Part shown: positions 7,061 to 14,124 of the stretch, piece by piece | Position numbering within the stretch: the first letter of the stretch is position 1 | Layout: each line of letters starts with the position of its first letter | NCBI GenBank assembly: GCA_030617085.1 | Contig: JAUWWB010000004.1 | Coordinates: 1-17,834, forward strand | Origin: Candidatus Omnitrophota bacterium | GTDB taxonomy: Bacteria; Omnitrophota; Gorgyraeia; Tantalellales; Tantalellaceae | Direction: 5' to 3' | Length of the DNA stretch: 17,834 bases | Notes under the pieces: generated by a model | Seen by the model: only the letters and a program-made list of their open reading frames with translations | Told to the model about the DNA's origin: nothing | Database searches by the model: none | Program-made: the position numbers and the translations under genes

Positions 7061-7105
7061 GGGCAGGCCCGCCAGAGGCGGGCAGGCACGGGGGCCTGCC
7101 CCTAC
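7061..7105 (-). repeat. REP-like hairpin with an internal insertion (copy 3)
   Basis: Same family as 1031, 3574 and 13693, with arms GGGCAGGC (7061-7068) and GCCTGCCC (7094-7101). Between them sits an extra CCGCCAGAGGC followed by a second GGGCAGGC (7080-7087), so 11 bases are flanked by an 8-base direct repeat. CTAC at 7102-7105 is the GTAG signal on minus, and its TAG is the stop codon of rluD. Confidence 0.85.
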
Positions 7106-8034
7106 ATTTTTCTTTTGATCTCGTTACCCAAGCCCGCTCTCTCCACAAATCCCCGCATGTCCTCCGGCATTGGCGAGGTGAACTCCACAAACTTACCCGG
7201 GTCCGGGTGGGTGAAGCCGAGGGCCTCGGCGTGGAGGGCCTGGCGGGGCATGGCGCGGCCGCCTCCGTATTTCGCGTCTCCGAGGACGGGATGTCCGAGG
7301 TACTTCATATGCACGCGTATCTGGTGCATCCTGCCCGTTTCCAGCTCCAGGCGCACCAGGGTAAAATCGCTGAACCTGCGGACAACGTGATAGACCGTCC
7401 GGGCTTTTTTCCCCCTGACGTGTTCAACGTCCATCTTCTGCCGATCCACGGCGTGCCTTGCCAGGGGCGCTTCGACAATGCCGTTATCCATTTCGACCCG
7501 CCCTTTTACAAGCGCCACGTAGCGCTTCTTGACGGCGCGTTTCTGGAACTGTTTCGCCAGCGACCGCAGGGCGCGCGGAGTCCTGGCCGCCACCATGACA
7601 CCCGAGGTGTCCTTATCCAGCCTGTGCACGATCCCGGGCCTGAGGTCGTTTCCCGTATCAGGCAGCTTGCCGCAATGATGAAGAAGCGCGCTCACGAGCG
7701 TCCCCGTCCTGTTCCCCGCCCCGGGATGGACGACCATGCCGGCCGGCTTGTCAACTACGATGATCCATTCGTCCTCGTAAAGGATATTTAACGGGATGTC
7801 CTCCGGTTCCACGTGTTCGATCTCCGGAGGGGGAGGCAGTTCCACCAGGACCCCGTCGCCTTCACGCGCGATGTAATGCGCTTTGACCCGCTTGTCCTCG
7901 ACCCGAACAAACCCGTTATCTATGAGAAATTTCACGTAGGTCCGCGAGTACCCTTCACCCAGCTTGAGCGTTACGCATTTATCGATGCGTTTTCCCGCGT
8001 CTTCGTGGCCTACCGTGAATTTGAGCTCTTCCAT
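7102..8034 (-). CDS. rluD: RluA/RluD-family 23S rRNA pseudouridine synthase
   Basis: RluD-type enzymes isomerise uridines to pseudouridine in 23S rRNA. The 310-residue product has an N-terminal S4 RNA-binding domain (about 15-75) and a catalytic domain with VDKPAGMVVHPG (about 94-105), HRLDKDTSG (137-145, catalytic Asp 140), and the C-terminal LETGRMHQIRVHMKYLGHPVLGDAKYGG. With the S4 domain, RluD is the best subfamily guess. The target uridines cannot be read from sequence. The start ATG 8034 gives a complete S4 domain, but no Shine-Dalgarno is present: the upstream bases are repeat (ATGACAAAATA). The TAG stop comes from the GTAG of a REP hairpin, so the C-terminal KM* is encoded at the repeat edge. 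It is downstream of lgt. Confidence 0.93.
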   Translation of the reverse strand: MEELKFTVGHEDAGKRIDKCVTLKLGEGYSRTYVKFLIDNGFVRVEDKRVKAHYIAREGDGVLVELPPPPEIEHVEPEDIPLNILYEDEWIIVVDKPAGMVVHPGAGNRTGTLVSALLHHCGKLPDTGNDLRPGIVHRLDKDTSGVMVAARTPRALRSLAKQFQKRAVKKRYVALVKGRVEMDNGIVEAPLARHAVDRQKMDVEHVRGKKARTVYHVVRRFSDFTLVRLELETGRMHQIRVHMKYLGHPVLGDAKYGGGRAMPRQALHAEALGFTHPDPGKFVEFTSPMPEDMRGFVERAGLGNEIKRKM

Positions 8035-8038
8035 TATT

Positions 8039-8120
8039 TTGTCATTAGAATTTTGCCCTGAACCACATAGGGTTCAGGGCAACCCCAAACCCAACGTGGT
8101 TTGGGGTTGTCATTTGTCAT
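8039..8120 (-). repeat. Twin abutting perfect hairpins with TTGTCAT heptamers
   Basis: Hairpin 1 (8055-8080): GCCCTGAACC, six-base loop ACATAG, GGTTCAGGGC. Hairpin 2 (8081-8108): AACCCCAAACC, six-base loop CAACGT, GGTTTGGGGTT. Both stems are perfect and no base separates them. Heptamers TTGTCAT occur at 8039, 8107 and 8114. The unit fills the lgt-rluD spacer. The layout resembles paired, inverted REPs (BIME-like). There is no T-run on the coding-strand 3' side, so a terminator role is doubtful. Confidence 0.8.
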
Positions 8121-8880
8121 TGCAATTCTTAAATTCTGACTCCCCATGCCCTGTTTTTGACGCGACAAGATATATGACGATACCGCACAGCAGCATTCCT
8201 ATACTGATAATTTGAGAAAGTTTCATGCCGGAAAAGACCGCGGGGTTGTCTCCCCTCAGGAAGTCCATGGCGAATCTGAAAATGGAGTACAGGATCATGT
8301 ACATCGCGAAGATATATCCGTCAAACGGGCGCTTCTTCCGCAGCTCGATGAGGACCATGAAGATCGCCAGAAGCGCCAGGCTCGAATAGACCTGCACCGG
8401 TATCCTCATGACCGTCTCTCCCGGGAATATGACCCCTATCCCACTTTCAATGGCCTTGCCGTAACAGCAACCGTTGAGAAAACACCCTATCCGCCCCAAA
8501 GCCTGTCCCAGCGCGATGTAAGGTGCTATCAGGTCGCTCATCTTCCAGAAGGGGAGTTTCCTTATCCGCGACACCAGTACCCCGGAGAAAATGGCCATTA
8601 CAAGACCCCCCTGAAAGGCCATCCCGCCTTCCCAGAACATGACCGCCCTCAGAGGATGACGGTAGTAGTCTCCCCAGTTGATAAGCACGTACAGAAGCCG
8701 CCCCCCTATCAGCCCCCCGATCAAAACCGCGAGCAGAAAATCAAAAACGCCGTTAGCGCTCATCCCCGCCTTCCCGGAATCCCTCAATATGAGAACCGCC
8801 GAAACCAAAAACCCGACCGCCACCATAACCCCATAAGAATACAGCGTAAAAGGCCCAAACTCAAAAATCACCCGATGCAA
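8110..8880 (-). CDS. lgt: Prolipoprotein diacylglyceryl transferase
   Basis: Lgt moves diacylglycerol from phosphatidylglycerol to the lipobox Cys of prelipoproteins, the first step of lipoprotein maturation in the inner membrane. The 256-residue, seven-segment membrane protein has LIGGLIGGRLLYVL (53-66), EGGMAFQGGL (84-93) and the signature GRIGCFLNGCCYG (129-141). Where E. coli has a critical His in GGMSFHGG, this protein has Gln. The start is TTG 8880, chosen because AAGGAG lies five bases upstream; the next in-frame GTG is too far from it. It follows lspA by 16 bases. The last residues (NCNDK) and the TGA stop are encoded by repeat heptamers. Confidence 0.95.
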   Translation of the reverse strand: MHRVIFEFGPFTLYSYGVMVAVGFLVSAVLILRDSGKAGMSANGVFDFLLAVLIGGLIGGRLLYVLINWGDYYRHPLRAVMFWEGGMAFQGGLVMAIFSGVLVSRIRKLPFWKMSDLIAPYIALGQALGRIGCFLNGCCYGKAIESGIGVIFPGETVMRIPVQVYSSLALLAIFMVLIELRKKRPFDGYIFAMYMILYSIFRFAMDFLRGDNPAVFSGMKLSQIISIGMLLCGIVIYLVASKTGHGESEFKNCNDK

Positions 8881-8896
8881 TGCAACTCCTTTTCAG

Positions 8897-9385
8897 TTAT
8901 TTACGTTTCGCCTCACTTCCTCTGATGAAGATCGACAGCCCCAGGACCACCGCGCCTATCGTGATGAAGGTGTCGGCGAGGTTGAATACCGGCCATACCC
9001 TGAGGTCGATAAAATCGATCACGTAACCGAGACGTATCCTGTCCGTGAGGTTTCCCAGGGTCCCGCCCAGGATGAGGCTGAGGGCGGTCTTCTCCGCCGC
9101 GTTCAACACACTGGCCTTCCGCGCCAGAAAATAACCGATGAGAACTATCGCCAGAGCGGCAATAATAACGAACAGGTGAGGGTGTTCCCTGAACATCCCG
9201 AAAGCGGCGCCGGTATTGCATACGAATGTTACGTGGAAGGCGTTCCTGATCACCGGGATACTGGAGCCTTGAAGGACCAGCTTCCCGACACAGGCTTTCG
9301 ACAGCTGGTCCAGAAGGTATACGAGAAAAGCGATAGAATAGTAAAATACTATCTGCCCGCGGATTTTTCTTCCTGTTCCTGGCAT
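8897..9385 (-). CDS. lspA: Lipoprotein signal peptidase (signal peptidase II)
   Basis: LspA cleaves the signal peptide of diacylglyceryl-modified prolipoproteins in the inner membrane, the step after Lgt. With ATG 9385 the protein is 162 residues with four membrane segments. Conserved pieces are LLDQLSK (24-30), VCNTGAAFG (55-63), LGGTLGNLTDRIRLGYVIDFID (catalytic Asp 124) and WPVFNLADTF (catalytic Asp 138). The start is uncertain: ATG 9385 or TTG 9394, both inside the 3' end of the upstream dksA-like gene and neither with a clear ribosome site, so translational coupling is likely. Its position directly before lgt makes a functional pair. Confidence 0.95.
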   Translation of the reverse strand: MPGTGRKIRGQIVFYYSIAFLVYLLDQLSKACVGKLVLQGSSIPVIRNAFHVTFVCNTGAAFGMFREHPHLFVIIAALAIVLIGYFLARKASVLNAAEKTALSLILGGTLGNLTDRIRLGYVIDFIDLRVWPVFNLADTFITIGAVVLGLSIFIRGSEAKRK

Positions 9386-9765
9386 GGTATGCAATGTTTT
9401 GCCTGCGGCATGGCTTTAAGGCGCTGCCTGGAGATACACCCTCCGCAACTATCGCACTTGCCGTACGTGCCTTCGTCAACGCGCCTTATGGCATCATCCA
9501 GGGCAAACAGCCTCTCGCGCTCTCCTTCGACCAGCTCCAGGGAAAACTCCTTGTCGTAAAGGTCGGTCGCCATGTCCGCCATGTGAAAAGAATATCCCGA
9601 AAGGTCACCGGAAGCGTCCTTGAACGACTTGTTCAAGGCCTGGCCCTTGAGCCTGATAAGCTCTTCGATGATGCGGGCCTTTTTTTCGACCAGTTTTTTC
9701 CTTATGGCCTCCATCTCCTTTTCCCCGAAAGCATTGGCCTTGCCTGTGTTCTTTTTCTTAACCAT
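9349..9765 (-). CDS. dksA: DksA/TraR-type zinc-finger transcription regulator
   Basis: Members of this family bind RNA polymerase through its secondary channel and tune transcription, often with ppGpp. The 138-residue product has a charged helical N-terminal half likely to form the coiled coil, the segment HMADMATDLYDKEFSLEL (about 61-78), and a C4 zinc finger C104-x2-C107-x17-C125-x2-C128. The DxxDxA tip of E. coli DksA is not reproduced exactly: here it reads ADMATD, as in TraR-like proteins of other phyla. The start ATG 9765 has AAGGAG five bases upstream; a GTG just before it would sit too close. It overlaps the ileS end by 8 bases and the lspA start by 37. The symbol is a family-level guess. 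Confidence 0.85.
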   Translation of the reverse strand: MVKKKNTGKANAFGEKEMEAIRKKLVEKKARIIEELIRLKGQALNKSFKDASGDLSGYSFHMADMATDLYDKEFSLELVEGERERLFALDDAIRRVDEGTYGKCDSCGGCISRQRLKAMPQAKHCIPCQEQEEKSAGR

Positions 9766-12565
9766 CACAGCTCCTTTCCGAAATTACATTATAGCACCGT
9801 TTACACAGATCCGAAAAGTCCTTGTTCTCCCCGACGGTCTCGCTGAAATTCCAGCACCTCTGGCATTTCTTACCCGCGGCCCGTTTCACCCCGATCTTAA
9901 GAGGCACCCCCGGCACATCTTCCATGCCCGGCTCATCGCGCTCCGTCACTTCGGCCTGGGAAACCTTGAAAAGAGCGGGGAATAGACCCACGTTCTCCCG
10001 GATAAAATCCCGCGTCCTCCCCTCGGCGGAATAAAGCGTAATTGCCGCCTCCAGGGAACTCCCTATGAGGCCCTCTTCGCGTTTTATCTCAAGAAGCTTC
10101 ATGACGCCGTCCCTTACGGCCAGTATCTCGCGCCACTTCGCGTCAAGCTCCTCGTCCTTCCAGCCGGCCATGTCTTCCTTTACGTCCGGCCATTCCGACA
10201 TGAACACGCTTTCTTCCTTATCTGCCGCCTCGATCGCGGCCCATACCTCTTCGGCGGTAAAAGCAAGAACCGGGGCAACGACGCGGACCAGGGTGCGCAG
10301 CACCATGAAGACGGCCGTCTGCGCCGAGCGCCTTTCGGCGGAGTCCGCCGCCGACACGTACAGCACGTCCTTGATGACATCAAGATAAAAGGCGCTGACC
10401 TCGTATACGCAGAAGTTATATACGGCGTGATACACCTTATAGAACTCCCACCTTTCATAATATCCGTTCACTTCCTCGACCATCCCGTAAAGCCGCGACA
10501 GCATCCATCTATCCGTCTCCGAGAGCTCCCCGTAAGCGAGAGCGTCCCCGGAAGGGTCGAAGTCATGCAGGTTGCTTAAAAGGAAGCGGAACGTGTTCCT
10601 TATTTTTCTGTACCCGTCCGCGAGGCGCTCCAGGATCTCCGAAGACAGCTTTATATCCCCCGTGTAATCGCTGGAAGCCACCCACAGCCTCAGGATATCG
10701 GCCCCGTATTTACCCATCACTTCCTCCGGCCCTATCACGTTGCCGACCGATTTGGACATCTTCTTGCCCTCGCCGTCCACTACGAACCCGTGGGTCAGGA
10801 CCTTCCTGTAAGGAGCGCGCTCTTTTATCGCCATCGACGTGATAAGCGCCGACTGGAACCATCCCCTGTGCTGGTCCGACCCCTCCAGGTACAGGTCGGC
10901 CGGAAAGCTCAGCTGTTCCCTCGCGTCCAGAACGGCTTTATGGCTGACGCCGGAATCGAACCACACATCGAGGATGTCGTCCTCCTTACGGAAATCCCTT
11001 CCACCGCATTTCCCGCAGGCGACGCCTTCAGGTATCAGTTCGGCGACGGGTTTCTCGAACCACACGTCCGCCCCGTGCTCCCCGATAAGTTCGGCCACTT
11101 TTCTGATGATCCCGGCGTTCGTGAACGTCTCACCGCAGGATGAGCACCGGAACGCGGGTATCGGCACTCCCCAATACCGCTGCCGCGAAAGACACCAGTC
11201 CGGTCGCGTCCTGACCATCGAGCCGATGCGCTCCTCCCCTGTCCGGGGTATCCATTCGACATCCTCCTCGATGGCCCTGACCATCCTTTTTCGCAGGTCA
11301 AGGTGGTCCATGTTCATGAACCACTGCTCGGTGGCGCGGAATATGATGGGCTGCTTGCACCGCCAGCAGTGGGGATAGGAATGCGTGATCCGGCCGGACT
11401 TGATAAGCGAACCTTCCTCGCGCATTTTCTCTATTATGGCGCTCGAGACCTCGAGGACGTTGCGTCCGGCGAATTCACCCGCTTCGGCGGTGAACTTCCC
11501 GTCGCTCCCGACCGGCATGACCACAGGAAGGCCGTATTTCTTACCGGTAAGATAATCGTCCTGCCCGTGGCCGGGCGCGGTGTGCACGCAACCGGTGCCC
11601 TCCTCCTTTGTAACGTAATCCGCCGTAACTATCACCGATTCCCGATCAATGAACGGATGTCGCGCGCTTCCGATCCGCGCCGCCACGTCCCGCCCCTTGA
11701 GCTCTTCAACGATCCGGTAATCCTTTATCCCGAATTTTTCCATGAGTGATGGAACGAGCTCCGAAGCCGTCACCCACACCTCGCTGCCGGCTTCGACGAA
11801 AGAATACACAAAATCAGGGTGCAACGCGACCGCGACGTTAGCCAGAAGCGTCCAGGGAGTCGTGGTCCATATCACCAGGAACGTGTCCCGCCCTCCCGTA
11901 TCCAGGTCCGTCCTGAACTTCACGTATATGGAAGGGGAGGTCTTGTCCGCGTATTCAACTTCGGCTTCCGCCAGGGCCGTTTCACAGGTATTGCACCAGT
12001 TAACGGGCTTGAGGTCCTTATAAATGTACCCTTTCTCGCAGAGGTCCGCCAGCGCGAAAAGAATATCCGCTTCATAATCTTTCGTAAGCGTCAAGTAAGG
12101 GTCCTCCCAGTCCTCGAATACGCCCAGCCTCTTGAACTCCTCCGTCTGTATCTTCACGAATTTCATGGCGTAATCGTACGCCTTCTTCCGGAACTCGACC
12201 TGATCGATATCGTGCTTGGTGATGTTAAGCTCCTTGAAGAGCTGATGCTCAACGGGCAGGCCGTGACAGTCCCATCCGGGGACGAACGGGGACAGGTAAC
12301 CCTTCATCGTGAAATATTTGACGCAGATATCCTTGAGTATCTTGTTAAGGACGTGCCCCATGTGGATGTGCCCGTTGGCGTACGGCGGTCCGTCATGCAG
12401 CATGAAGGACTTCCCCGAACCCTTCCGCTTATCGATAAGCCGCGAGTAGATATCCATCTCTTCCCACTTCTTGAGGATCTCCGGCTCCCGCCGAGGCAGA
12501 TCAGCCCTCATCGGAAACGATGTCCGCGGCAGATTAAGCGTATCTTTGTATCCCGCTTTTCCCAT
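9758..12565 (-). CDS. ileS: Isoleucyl-tRNA synthetase
   Basis: This enzyme charges tRNA-Ile and edits mischarged valine. It is a 935-residue class Ia synthetase, full length. The ATP motif HMGH (68-71) follows PPYANGHI. The CP1 editing domain has VIWTTTPWTL (231-240) and GTGCVHTAPGHGQDDY (323-338). KMSKS is at 602-606, and WCLSRQRYWGVPIP and DVWFDSGVSH are present. The C-terminus has the zinc knuckle CQRCWNF plus a second Cys pair (CKRC), typical of the bacterial IleS1 type. The start ATG 12565 has AGAGGTGA upstream and lies 11 bases after mtnP. The stop overlaps the dksA-like start by 8 bases. Confidence 0.98.
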   Translation of the reverse strand: MGKAGYKDTLNLPRTSFPMRADLPRREPEILKKWEEMDIYSRLIDKRKGSGKSFMLHDGPPYANGHIHMGHVLNKILKDICVKYFTMKGYLSPFVPGWDCHGLPVEHQLFKELNITKHDIDQVEFRKKAYDYAMKFVKIQTEEFKRLGVFEDWEDPYLTLTKDYEADILFALADLCEKGYIYKDLKPVNWCNTCETALAEAEVEYADKTSPSIYVKFRTDLDTGGRDTFLVIWTTTPWTLLANVAVALHPDFVYSFVEAGSEVWVTASELVPSLMEKFGIKDYRIVEELKGRDVAARIGSARHPFIDRESVIVTADYVTKEEGTGCVHTAPGHGQDDYLTGKKYGLPVVMPVGSDGKFTAEAGEFAGRNVLEVSSAIIEKMREEGSLIKSGRITHSYPHCWRCKQPIIFRATEQWFMNMDHLDLRKRMVRAIEEDVEWIPRTGEERIGSMVRTRPDWCLSRQRYWGVPIPAFRCSSCGETFTNAGIIRKVAELIGEHGADVWFEKPVAELIPEGVACGKCGGRDFRKEDDILDVWFDSGVSHKAVLDAREQLSFPADLYLEGSDQHRGWFQSALITSMAIKERAPYRKVLTHGFVVDGEGKKMSKSVGNVIGPEEVMGKYGADILRLWVASSDYTGDIKLSSEILERLADGYRKIRNTFRFLLSNLHDFDPSGDALAYGELSETDRWMLSRLYGMVEEVNGYYERWEFYKVYHAVYNFCVYEVSAFYLDVIKDVLYVSAADSAERRSAQTAVFMVLRTLVRVVAPVLAFTAEEVWAAIEAADKEESVFMSEWPDVKEDMAGWKDEELDAKWREILAVRDGVMKLLEIKREEGLIGSSLEAAITLYSAEGRTRDFIRENVGLFPALFKVSQAEVTERDEPGMEDVPGVPLKIGVKRAAGKKCQRCWNFSETVGENKDFSDLCKRCYNVISERSCDG

Positions 12566-12576
12566 TCACTTCACCT

Positions 12577-13440
12577 CTACACAAATCCCTCAACGATCGG
12601 CTTCAGCTTCTCGAGCGTTTCCTCCGGGATCGCTTCTCTGGCCGTCACAACGGCATGCCGCAGCGCTTCGGCGCAATCACAGGAACGTTCTTCCGGCATG
12701 TTCCTGATAGTGTCGGCAAGCATTGCCTTTGCCGTTTCGATGTTCTTTCTCAGGTTTTCCATGACCATGTCGACGGAGACGGTTTCCACTTCCTTCCCCA
12801 GGTACCAGCAGTCATAATCGGTTATCATGGCCATGGTCGCGTAGCAGATACCCGCCTCGCGGGCCAGCCGCGCCTCGTTCATGTTGGTCATGCCAATGAC
12901 ATCCATCCCCCAGCTTCTATATAAAAATGATTCAGCCTTCGTCGAAAAGGCAGGCCCCTCCATGTTGACATAGGTCCCGCCGTCATGTATGCGGATATCG
13001 AGGTCACGGTTCGTTTCACGGATCGTCCGGCGCAGTTCGGAACATACGGGCTCCGCGAATGGAATATGCGCCACGATACCGTCACCGAAAAAAGTCGCCC
13101 GCCGCGCCTGGTTCGTCCTGTCGACAAACTGGTCCACGAGAAGCACGTCCAGCGGACGGATCTCCTCCTTGAGGCTCCCGACCGCGGCTACTGAAATAAC
13201 GCGGCCGGCACCCAGCATCTTGAAGGCGTAAATATTCGCCCGGTTATTTATCTCCGCCGGCAGCAGGTTGTGAAAATGCCCGTGCCGAGGCAGAAAAACG
13301 ACTTCCCTGCCGGCGTATTTTCCGATAACGAATTCATCCGATGGATCGCCGAACGGGGTCGGAACACGTTTTTTCTCCGTGATCTCTATCCCCGGCAGAT
13401 CGTAAAGAGCGCTTCCCCCGATTATGCCTATCCTGTTCAT
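12577..13440 (-). CDS. mtnP: S-methyl-5'-thioadenosine phosphorylase
   Basis: This enzyme splits 5'-methylthioadenosine with phosphate into adenine and methylthioribose-1-phosphate, in the methionine salvage and polyamine by-product pathway. The product is 287 residues of the trimeric purine nucleoside phosphorylase superfamily. It has GIIGGSALYDL (5-15), PRHGHFHNLLP (51-61, phosphate and ribose site), GGTYVNMEGPAFSTKAES (154-171), MTNMNEARLAREAG (184-197) and ITDYDCW (206-212). The Met-Glu-Gly-Pro and Asp-Tyr-Asp residues are the MTAP-type base site. The start ATG 13440 overlaps the stop of DUF167 by the 4-base ATGA, implying translational coupling. A related enzyme using methylthioinosine is an alternative. 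Confidence 0.93.
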   Translation of the reverse strand: MNRIGIIGGSALYDLPGIEITEKKRVPTPFGDPSDEFVIGKYAGREVVFLPRHGHFHNLLPAEINNRANIYAFKMLGAGRVISVAAVGSLKEEIRPLDVLLVDQFVDRTNQARRATFFGDGIVAHIPFAEPVCSELRRTIRETNRDLDIRIHDGGTYVNMEGPAFSTKAESFLYRSWGMDVIGMTNMNEARLAREAGICYATMAMITDYDCWYLGKEVETVSVDMVMENLRKNIETAKAMLADTIRNMPEERSCDCAEALRHAVVTAREAIPEETLEKLKPIVEGFV

Positions 13441-13658
13441 CGTTCCGATATCTCCACTATTTTGTTCCGCCCTTTCTGCCCCGCGATCACTCTCACGTCG
13501 CTTTTCCTCACCTTGTACTCTTTCGCGATAAGCGCTATCAACGCCTTATTGGCCTTGCCCTTCTCAGGCGCCGCCTTGACATAGGCCTTCAACACCCCAT
13601 CCTTTTCAACCAGCTCTTCCCTCGACGATTTGGGAACAACCTTAACCTCGATCTTCAT
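13437..13658 (-). CDS. yggU: DUF167 (YggU-family) small protein
   Basis: This is a 73-residue member of the widespread DUF167/YggU family, whose function is unknown. Recognisable pieces are MKIEVKVVPKSSREEL (1-16), AAPEKGKANKALIALIAKEY (29-48) and the C-terminal AGQKGRNKIVEIS (59-71), a compact alpha/beta fold. The start ATG 13658 fits the family N-terminus but has no Shine-Dalgarno (GCCATTTTAGAGC upstream), and a REP cluster begins about 30 bases further up. Its ATGA overlap with mtnP and its place after proC-yggT match a common bacterial order (proC, yggT, yggU, near ileS). Confidence 0.9.
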   Translation of the reverse strand: MKIEVKVVPKSSREELVEKDGVLKAYVKAAPEKGKANKALIALIAKEYKVRKSDVRVIAGQKGRNKIVEISER

Positions 13659-13692
13659 GCTCTAAAATGGCTTACACAACTTCGCGGGCTAA

Positions 13693-13745
13693 GGGCAGGC
13701 ACAGGGGCCTGCCCTTACATTTTTCTCCAAACTCCGACCCCCGAA
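13693..13745 (-). repeat. REP-like hairpin (copy 4) with degenerate heptamers
   Basis: Arms GGGCAGGC (13693-13700) and GCCTGCCC (13707-13714), followed by TTAC (GTAA on minus) instead of CTAC, so the tetranucleotide has decayed. A plus-strand T-run and degenerate heptamers follow (CTCCAAA 13725, CTCCGAC 13732, CCCCGAA 13739). It lies in the yggT-yggU spacer. Confidence 0.8.
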
Positions 13746-13754
13746 CCACCCCCC

Positions 13755-13780
13755 GTCATCCTGAGCGAAGCGAAGGATCT
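13755..13780 (+). repeat. Interspersed repeat of the GTCATCCTGAGC..GAAGGATCT type
   Basis: The 26-base unit has arms ATCCT and AGGAT around GAGCGAAGCGA. I recognise this as a very common interspersed element of environmental bacterial genomes. The centre contains GCGAAGC, known as an unusually stable DNA mini-hairpin, bracketed by positions that can form tandem G-A pairs. It is a single copy here, between two heptamer blocks. Confidence 0.75.
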
Positions 13781-13799
13781 CTTTCGTTTCGCCCGCTCA

Positions 13800-13827
13800 C
13801 TACGAACTACGAACTCCGAACTCACTA
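13800..13827 (-). repeat. CTACGAA heptamer array at the yggT stop
   Basis: Plus-strand units CTACGAA (13800), CTACGAA (13807), CTCCGAA (13814), CTCACTA (13821). The minus-strand TAG at 13827-13825 is the yggT stop and sits at the edge of the array. Confidence 0.8.
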
Positions 13828-14121
13828 CCCCAGGCGCCCCGCTACCTGGCAAAGTATGTTGACGATGAAGTTTCTCAGCACGCTCAGCACCAGGAACGCC
13901 ACGATCGGCGAAAAATCTATCGCGCCCGCCTGCAGCGGGAGCCGGCGGAACGGGATCAGGATCGGGTCGGATATCCTGTAGATGACCCGGACTATCTCGT
14001 TATACGGATCGGGATTGACCCATGAAAGGATGATCCTGATCACCAGGATGAAATATACAATATTGAAAACCAGAGATACGAGCAGCGCGAGGCTGCGAAA
14101 TAATTCTCCAAAAATAAACAT
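13825..14121 (-). CDS. yggT: YggT-family membrane protein
   Basis: This is a 98-residue YggT-family integral membrane protein with two hydrophobic segments (about 8-30 and 68-92). Between them is the conserved stretch IRIILSWVNPDPYNEIVRVIYRISDPILIPFRRLPL. Its role is poorly defined; family members have been linked to osmotic stress and to cell shape or division. The start ATG 14121 lies three bases after the proC stop, with CGGGGGT as a weak ribosome site, so it is translated with proC. The stop TAG lies at the edge of a heptamer array. Confidence 0.92.
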   Translation of the reverse strand: MFIFGELFRSLALLVSLVFNIVYFILVIRIILSWVNPDPYNEIVRVIYRISDPILIPFRRLPLQAGAIDFSPIVAFLVLSVLRNFIVNILCQVAGRLG

Positions 14122-14124
14122 GTT

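Noticed and set aside
6829..7791. 320-codon plus-strand open frame
   Set aside because: It is antisense to aroA and rluD, both full-length enzymes with catalytic motifs, and it passes through the REP. It has no family features or ribosome site.
11819..12817. 332-codon plus-strand open frame
   Set aside because: It is antisense to ileS and mtnP. High GC and codon bias of the real genes leave long shadow frames.
13667..13981. Plus-strand open frame containing RHPERSEGS
   Set aside because: This peptide is the well-known false translation of the GAGCGAAGCGAAGGAT repeat. The remainder is antisense to yggT.
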